A stretch of 64,000 nt of DNA, from NCBI GenBank assembly GCA_000727475.1, contig KL647297.1, forward strand, positions 1,459,295 through 1,523,294. The letters run 5' to 3'. Under the pieces are notes generated by a model. It saw only the letters and a list, made by a program, of their open reading frames with translations. It was not told where the DNA came from and made no database searches. The DNA comes from Sarcocystis neurona. Its lineage: Eukaryota; Apicomplexa; Conoidasida; Eucoccidiorida; Sarcocystidae. The position numbers and the translations under genes are program-made. The first letter of the stretch is position 1. Every line of letters starts with the position of its first letter. Below are positions 53,401-61,400 of the stretch, piece after piece.

Positions 53401-53664
53401 GGCCGCGGTAGGTAGCCGCAGCATTTGCACGTGTAGATAGACGGGCAGAGGAGAAGCAGCAACGGTTGACGTCGGGCGAAGAAGCTGCAGCAGCCATTGA
53501 AGGAGGAGATATACGCTGGGGTAAGTAGAGAAAAGAGAGAAAGAGAGACGAAGAATAAGAGAAAAAAAGAAGAGGAAGAGCGGAAGAGACGAGACGGTGG
53601 TGGAGAAGAGGGAAGCAGCAGCGTCCACAGGATAAGAAGATAAGAGAATTGGAGGAGAAGGAGA

Positions 53665-53765
53665 GGAGAAGAAAGGCGGAGAAGAAACGCGGAGAAGAAA
53701 GGCGGAGAAGAAACGCGGAGAAGAAAGGCGGAGAAGAAACGCGGAGAAGAAACGCGGAGAAGAAA
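53665..53765. repeat. 13-bp minisatellite AAA(G/C)GCGGAGAAG
   Basis: About eight head-to-tail units of AAAGGCGGAGAAG and AAACGCGGAGAAG, with the two variants mostly alternating, giving a 26-bp higher-order unit. It sits in a purine-rich block. The period of 13 makes the translation cycle through all three frames. Confidence 0.9.
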
Positions 53766-54029
53766 GCAGCAACAGAGAAAGAGGAGAAGGCGTCGTAGAG
53801 GTAGGACACTACTTGGGGGGAGGAACGTACATACACACACGTCCACACCCGCTCAAGAAGACGAAGAGGGATCGTTGAGGGGCGGGGCGCAGGGAAGAGA
53901 GAGCGAGTACGAGTGAAGAAGCGAAGCAAATGTCATGAAGCACTTTTGCAGAAGAAGAAGGCGACGAAGAAGAACGGAGAAGAAGAGGAGAACGTGACTT
54001 TTTGCAGCATCTGGCGGCGACCCAAGAGA

Positions 54030-54330
54030 CGTGGGTCCAATTAACAAAGAGACGAGCGGAAGAGGATACAGAAGAACAAGAAGAGAAGGCAAAGTGAGGG
54101 GAGGCGAAGAAGAGCAGCAGAAGGAAACGAGCAGCAAGAAAAGGGAAAAGAAGAAGAAAAGAAGAAGTGGAAGAAGAAGAAGGACGAAGAAGAAGAGGAG
54201 GACGAAGAAGAAGAGGAGGGCGAAGAAGAAGAAGAGAAAGTGGCGAAGCTGGCAAGTCGAAGAGACTGGCGAAACCGGCAAGTCGAAGTGACGGACTGCG
54301 CGGAAGAAGAGAAGAAATTCCTGCACAGGG
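54030..54330 (+). repeat. GAA/GAG/GAC purine tract
   Basis: T-poor purine repeat. A 23-bp-like word GACGAAGAAGAAGAGGAG recurs at 54,183-54,235. It reads as Glu/Lys/Arg in any plus frame and Leu/Ser/Phe on minus. The 267- and 246-codon minus frames here are such shadows. Confidence 0.7.
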
Positions 54331-54949
54331 AAGGCGGCGGAGGAGGGGTAGGGGGACGGGAAGAACGAGCAGCAGCAGACTTCTCTCCCCACCTTCTCCG
54401 GCGGGGTGGGAGTGTCCACGCCCTCCAAACAGCGGGCGTTTTGAACAGCAGCAGACACATGCTGCGGAAATTTGTGTGCGTCCACACCTCCGCACCGGTG
54501 GACACACACGTGTGGGTGTCGACGCGAATGGAAAGCAGACCTCTCCACACATTTTCGCCGATGACAGGAGGGCAGGAGACATCTCCTCCGCATGTGGACG
54601 AGACGCGCGCATAGGAAGGGAGAGGAAGTCAGATACCTTGGTTGCTCACCGCTGCACTTCTCTTCAGCTGCTTGCTAGGACAGGAGACGGAAGACGCGTC
54701 TCCGCGTTTCGACGAGACGCGCGCATACGTGGAGATGAAATTCGTGTGTGTCTCGGATTCCTCGCTGCTGCGCGTCTCTTCGTTTGTCAGTCGACCGCCT
54801 GCCCGCTGCGTTCGCAGAGGGACGCTGCACTGCAGCAGAGGGAGACGCAACAGGGACGCTGCTGTCTCGCGCTGTGTCTCCCTGTGCCCGTCTCTTTCTT
54901 TCAGCAGGCACTGGCTGTTTGTCTGTCCACCTATTTGTATAATAGATGA
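54240..54949 (+). other. Open frames of mixed composition with a 108-bp internal duplication
   Basis: Two plus registers are open in the T-containing part (54,370-54,950). One (54,167-54,949) is 260 codons long and reads GWECPRPPNSGRFEQQQTHA onward. The other holds GGQETSPPHVDETRA and, 108 bp later, GQETEDASPRFDETRAYVEM, an in-frame repeat interrupted by TAG at 54,612-54,614. The duplicated DNA is CAGGAGAC(N)n then GACGAGACGCGCGCATA. One of these registers may be coding, but I cannot choose. Confidence 0.3.
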
Positions 54950-56270
54950 CGTGGGCATATATCACCTGTGCACGTTCCTTCACACGTATTCACGCAGACT
55001 GTCCTCTTCGACAGAAGGGAGCAAAAGAGAGACAGAAAAAAGCAGAAAAGACGGTGGTGGCGTCCCCGAGTTGACGTTCGTGTAATCGTCCGTATACCTG
55101 GCACTCCTGCAACATACATACACACAAACAGATGTGTGTATGTGTGGAGGCCGTTGTGTATACATATATGTATATATGTGTAATTATCTGCCAGTATTTA
55201 TACATTTACGTATGTATACACATAAATATGTGTGTAGATATATGTATGCGAAATGACAGTCTTCAAGAATACATATACGCAGAAATTCAATTGAACTCTA
55301 CTAATACTTACACGTATATATGTATATATGTATGTATATGTAGATTTATAAGGATATGATTATCAACGTACATGTATATTGATGTGTAATAGTATATTTA
55401 CATATATATGTAATGATGCTACAGTATTGTTTACATACATACATACGTACATATATGCATACATACATATATATATATATGCATTTATATATATATGTCT
55501 TCCTATATATATGTATATGTATATGTTTGCGTTCGTAAATACATATACGTGTCTGAAGATATTCCAGTGTATTTATATATATGTAGATATATGTGTGTGT
55601 GAAGCCCTGGCTCCGCATGAAGCGGTAATATACGTATATATATGTGTCTGATTATTCTTCAGTGTCTTTTCTAAATGCACATGCATGTGCGTGTTTACAT
55701 ACACATACATATGTACAAGGAAACATTTGTGATCTCCCCATATATAAATGTATATGCTTATATTCCAGGTTGTTCGTACATATATACATACACATATATA
55801 TATGTATGTGTATGTATATACGTACAGATTTACGTGTGTGGAGTTATGTGTTGGTATAGTCATGCATATATGTGTGAGTGATTGTCTGTACGAGTATTTC
55901 TTATGAACATAGATAGGGTCGTATATATAAGTATGTATACATTTTCGTGTATGTGCTGCAACCTCCCGCATATATGGACGTATCCTTTTATCGAGAGAAA
56001 GAAGAAGAAAAGGACGGAGAGAAACAGAGAGCGAGGAAGGTAGTATAATACTGTACTCCTCAAGTATTCGCGTGTTTGTAGATAAAAAGAGAGACCAAGA
56101 AACCCGCGCGACGCATCTATTTGAAGCAGAAAGTTATATTACATCTTCCACTTCTCCAGCTTATATGTGCACATCCACATATGTCCTTCTCTTTCTCGCT
56201 TGATACGTGTCCCCATCTCTCTCTCTGGTCCTGTCCCTCTTTACGTAGGTAAATGTCCATACGAGCAGGG
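54950..56270. repeat. TA-rich microsatellite region
   Basis: (TA)n with TACATATG and TGTGTA words, especially 55,130-55,900. 55,980-56,240 is mixed, with CTCTCTCT. No gene called. Confidence 0.75.
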
Positions 56271-56289
56271 ACACAGCTTTGGAGAAATA

Positions 56290-58379
56290 TATGCTGGTGT
56301 ACATATTTATATGTAGAGGAAGAGAGAGAAGAAGAGACATATGTAGGATAGGACGGAGAATCTGCGGCAGGAAGAGAAGAAGAAAATACGGGAGAAGTGT
56401 CTGTTCTGCAGCTGCATCATCGTCGGACGCGTCTTCTTTTTTGGCAGACGGGACGAGTGTGCGGATTTCTGTTGGGGAGAACTTTCACGCCAGAGCAGAA
56501 CGAGGGGACAGAAGAAGACGAAGGTGGAGGAATAACGAGAGAATACGCAGAAGAAGAGGCAGGAGAAGCAGAGAGAAAGTGGTCTTGTGCGGAGGAGGAA
56601 GATTGTAAGGGGCAGTGCAAGCGGGGCCAGCACACAGAGGGCAGACAGCAGAGGAAGAAGAAGACGGAAAGGCGGGAGAGAAGTGGAGGAGAGGAAAGGC
56701 GTGTAAAAAGAAGAAAAGAACTCACAAAGTGAGAGACGCAGAAGGAGAGGAAAAGGCGAAGGAGGACAGTTGTTCTCCCGTTTTAACGAGAAAAGGAGGC
56801 CAGCTACGGTGGTGGTGGTGGGGTGGGGTCGTGGGAGTGCGGGAGCGCTTGAAGCAAAAAGACACACGCAGAGAAGGAGGTGAAGAAAAAAAGGCAGATA
56901 TAGAGAAAAAGCGAGACAAAAAGGGAAAGCGACACGTGGTGGCGCACAGGCGACAAAGAGAACTGAGAAGGCAGCGGAAGGATAGGCCCGCAGTGAAGAA
57001 AACGGCGAGAAGAGATAAGAAGGCCGAGGAGGGACGAGGCAACACTTCGAAAAGAACGGACAGGAAGAAGAAGAAAAGAGAGGAAGAGGAAGAACGCTCC
57101 GGCGAAGAGTGGAGAGGGGCAGGGAAGGGCGAGAGAGACACAGGAAGAAATATAGACAGACGGACAAAGATCAGCAGAGAGACACATCCACAGCCACACA
57201 CGTTTCCGTATAGAGGGACGGAGAAAAGGACAGAGTGGTGGAAGAGACGCAGGAAGAAGTGGTGAAAAGAGGAAGGACAGAGGACCACGCAAAGCAGCAA
57301 CCGAGAAAGAGGGAAGACGAAGAAAGCAGCACAGAGGAAGGGAGACGCAGAGATACACACAAATACATATAAGACACGCACAATATACACGCGGCCAGGC
57401 GAGAAGAAAGGAGAGGGCTTTGCTGAGAGAGAGGAAGCGAGAAAGGAAGGGAGAAAGGAGACGCGGAGGGACGGGAAAGCGAAGAGGTGGGAGAAGCAGC
57501 GGGACAAGTCATTGCGCGCGAGACGAGACACGGGGGGAAACGGAAGAGGAGACGGCTCAGGAGAAAAGGGAGAAAAGGCGGTCGACAGCGAGAAGAAGAA
57601 GGGGAGCGCATAGACGAAGAAGAGAGAAAAGAGGAAGGAAAAGCTGCTGTCGTGGCCGAGGGGGGGCCGAAGGGAGGAGGTTCCGGGACCGAGGAGAGGG
57701 AACCCGAACGAGAAGACTGTCGTTGAGCAGCACAGAGGTGGAGAGAAGACGAAGGAGACACAAAAAGTAGAGAAGAGAGGCAGCAGACTTTAGGAGGAGA
57801 AGGCAGCAAAGAAGAAACGTCTCAAAAAGCAGAAGAGGAGGAGAACGCAGCCAAAGGATGGGTGCGCAGCACTACGTACGAAAGAGGAACATTTTGTAGA
57901 GGAGAAGGACGGTGGTGGATAAGGAGAGAGCAGAAAAGACGAGAGTGAGTATCGTGGAGAATTCCGAGGGCACCCACCCTTAGACACGCATCGACATAGA
58001 GGTCAAGAGAAGAAGGACCGAACACTGGCAGAAACGGGAAGGAAGGGGAAACGAAGAAAAAAGGAAGAGCGGACATAAAAAGGAGAAGACGTCCCAAGAA
58101 ATTCGTGGGGAAGACGAAGAAGAGAGGGGAAGCAAAGAGGTCAATCCCAGCGTCAGAAGGAGATGCAGAGGAAGAAGTAAAAGTAGAGACGCAACGAACG
58201 AAGAAAAGATTACGAAGAGACGCACGGAAAATCAAAAAGCGCGAGAGGAGGTGAACGGGAAGGAGAAAGTTAGGGAAAGAAGGGAGCAGACTTCTGCGGG
58301 AGAAACGGACAGTTCAGAAGAAAGACTTCCTAAGAAAGGGGGGGACGGCCACGAAGAGGAAGACGAAGTAATTAGCTGA
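56290..58379 (+). repeat. 2-kb purine-rich (GAA/GAG/AGA) region, uncertain coding
   Basis: The plus strand is overwhelmingly A and G, so plus frames are long by default: 56,615-57,265 (216 codons, Lys/Arg/Glu), about 57,156-57,770 (about 205 codons) and 56,397-56,732. The minus strand gives Leu/Ser/Phe/Pro frames up to 286 codons. One segment (56,397-56,620) is more mixed and acidic (EEDEGGGITREYAEEEAGEA). A stop at 58,377-58,379 precedes the giant gene in its own frame. Parts may be 5' untranslated or upstream exon sequence of that gene. Confidence 0.4.
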
Positions 58380-58406
58380 GAAGAAAAAGTTGATATATTA
58401 TCAAAG

Positions 58407-61400
58407 ATGGAAGCCTCCCTAGGAAGAAATACGCAAAAGTTCCTGTTTCTTCCTGACCCGTCTCTGTCTCGTCAAGGCAACCGCGCCGCATCATCCCCAG
58501 AGAACCCACACAGCTGCGGTGTACGTACACTCCAGGAGGATGACGCAGCTGCAGCGCGCCAGCACCAACAACCTCCCGCTGCTGCTGGCGCCCCAGTTCT
58601 TTCCTCCTTTCCTCCCCAAATACCTGCGTCTTTCTCTCCTCTCGCTTTCTCTCCTCTTCCTTCTTCTTCTTCTTCTGGGGTGTCTTTCCCTTCTTCGTCT
58701 TCTTCTTCGTCTGCGTCCGCCCTTCCGGCGATAATGCGACAACAAGCACCGCGGCAGCGGCAGCAGCAGCGCCGTTGGACTGGAGCAGCAAGTCCCCCTT
58801 CTGCTGCAGTCAGCAACACCAGCAGCAGCAACAGAAGCAGCAGCTGCTGCGGTCGTCGCAGTGATGCGGGGAGCGACCCGAAGAGCAGCAACGGCAAGCA
58901 CAGCGGCATCAGCGACAACGCAGGAAGCAGCACCAGCGTCAACAGCAGCAGCAGCTGCAAGACGGGCTGCGTTGGGGAGCAGCGGACTAACAACAGCAGC
59001 AGCAGCGGGGGCAGGGACAGCGCAGCAGCGCGGGTTCGTTTAGAAGCTGCTGCTGCGCGACTGTCCCGCCTCTGGGGGTACTCGCCTACCGAACTTGCAG
59101 TTGCTTGGCTGCAGTCGCAGCTGGAAGAGCAGCTGCAGGAGGAGGCAGCGCAGCAGCAGCGGGACGGAGCGTTGTGGCCCGAGCAGCAGCAGCATCAGGT
59201 GAGTCAGCTGCTGCTTGACGCGCTCGAGGAAGCTCCGCCTGCAGCGGTGGCTCCGTTCTTCTTCGGAGAAGAAGAGGACGAAGCTTCGGACTGCAGCACC
59301 AGCAGCGGGCGCGTAGCACCAGCGAGAGGAGGGGGCGGAGGAGGCGCAGCAGTACGGAGCTCTCTGCAGCAGCAGCGCGATGCGGCGGCAGGCGGAGAAG
59401 GCGACAACAGCAGCACAGGCACGAGAGACAGCAGCAGAGGCAGCACGGGACAGGGGGGACGAGGCAGCAGCTGCCGCACGACAGAAGAAAATGCAGCAAG
59501 GAACGATGGTGAGGCAGCTGAAGCAGCCGAGGAAGTGAAGGGCAGTGCTGGTGCAGCTGGAGCAGCAGCAGCAGCGCAGAATAGTCGCAGCAGCAGCAGC
59601 AACGCAGCGGTGGATTCTTTGTGTCCGCTTGAGAACTTGCAAACTCACATGCTGCAGAGCCGACACAGACTTACAAACCTGGCTGCGCGCTTGAGCCTGC
59701 AACGTGCTGATGCTGCTCAGCGCCGTGCAGCAGCAGCGGCCACGCGAGGTGACGGCAGCAGCAGCAGCAGTGGGAAGTTCCCTAGGAGGGCGTGCGAGTC
59801 CTCGGGCACCGCCAAGCAGCACGAAGCAGCAACAGCAGGAGCACCAAGGGACGACGAAGAAGCAGCAGAGGCACGTCGAGCGCGTTCATCAGCAGCAGGG
59901 GCAGGTGCAGCAGAAGCAGCAGCAGGGAGTGGCGCTGCTGCAAGCGCAGGAGGAAGGTTAGAAGGAGAAGGAGCAGCAGCAGCAGACCGCAGAACGACGG
60001 AGCGCAGTAGCGATGCAACCGCAGCGCGCGAGTCGTTCTCAGTAGTCGCATCAGCAGCGGCAGCAGCACAACAGAAGCCAAAGCAAGACGCGGAAGAACA
60101 GGATGTAGAGGGGGAAAAGGAAGCTGCTGCAACAGCAACAACGGCGGCGAAGGCTGTTGAAGAATCCTGCAGCCACAGCAGCCGAGGAACGGCAGCTGCT
60201 GCAAAGGACAGCAGTCTGGGGAAGGCGGCAGTCGGCCACAAAGGTACGACAGCAGACGACAGAGCGGCAGCAGACGACAGAGCAACAGCAGACGACAGAG
60301 CAGCAGCAGGAGAAGAGGAGAGTGTAGCTGCTGCTTCGACAACGAAAGGGAGCGGCAGCGTGCGTGAGAGTGGCGCCGGAGGTGCGGCAGCAGCAGCAGG
60401 AGAAGCAGACGCAGCAGCAGGAGAAGGCGAGACAGCAGCAGGAGAAGGCGAGACAGCAGCAGGAGACGGTGCGACTGCAGCAGCAGCAGGAAGTGCTCCA
60501 AGACGTAAGAGTTCCGAACCCGCAGAAGCTGTTGTAAGGGCAGCAGCAGCAGCGGATGGAGCCAAGACAGCAGGAGACGGTCCCGCAGCATCAGCAGCAG
60601 CAGGAAAGAGGGGGGGGGACTCCTTGCGTGCTGCAGCAGAAACAGCAGCAGGGGAAGCAGCAGGGACAGGTGTCATCGTTGAAGAAGCAGCAGCAGGAAG
60701 CGGAGCGACAGAGCAGCAGCAAAAAGAGGAAGAAGTGTGGGGTGTTGCAGACGCAGATGGACGTACAGCAGCAGCAGCAACGAGACGGAAGGTGGGGTGT
60801 CTGATATCTGAGATTAAAGAGGAACTGCTGTTCAATATTTTTGCCCTTCTGAAGCCGGAAGACCCGAGCAGTTTGTCTTTGCCAGAAAGAAAAAGGAAAA
60901 TTGAAGAAAAGCGGGGGGAAGGAGAGGGAGACGAGAGAGAAGAAAGAAGAGAAAGAGTAGAGAGAAGCGGAAGAGACCCAGGAAAAGGAAGAGAAGACGA
61001 ACGTAAAGAACAGAAGAATCGAGAAAAGGAAGAAGAAATTGAACGGGAAGAGAAAGGAGAAGAGGAAGGTGAAGAAGGGAAACAGAAAATACCAAGCATT
61101 GTCCCTCTTCTGCAGCAGCAGTGTTTGAACGGAAGCAGCCTTCCGCAACGTGCACACACACGTGACCAGCAGCAGCAGCAGGAGGAAGGGAACGATCAGC
61201 TGCAGACCGAACAGCAGCAGCCAACGGAGGCAAGAGGTGGGGAAGTCGTAGGTAGTACAAGCGTGGGAAGAGAAGCTGCAGCAGCGGGGGCGGCTGGCCA
61301 GGAGAGAAGTGGGGAAGGAGAACGAGAAGCAACAGCAGCAGGTGGTCGTGGCGTCAGCAGCAGGAGCACGTCGAGGAGGAGGAGGAGGGGAAGCAGCAGC

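Noticed and set aside
53809..54612. 267- and 246-codon minus frames
   Set aside because: Their cores are Leu/Ser/Phe/Pro runs opposite the GAA/GAG tract. Stop codons are nearly impossible there.
56307..57809. 286-, 269- and 212-codon minus frames
   Set aside because: They overlap each other in different registers opposite a purine tract and are compositional artefacts.
59717..61159. 480-codon minus-strand open frame
   Set aside because: It lies entirely within the plus-strand giant frame. Its Ala/Ser/Leu content mirrors CAG/GCA/GAA triplets on the other strand, and the plus frame is open for much longer.
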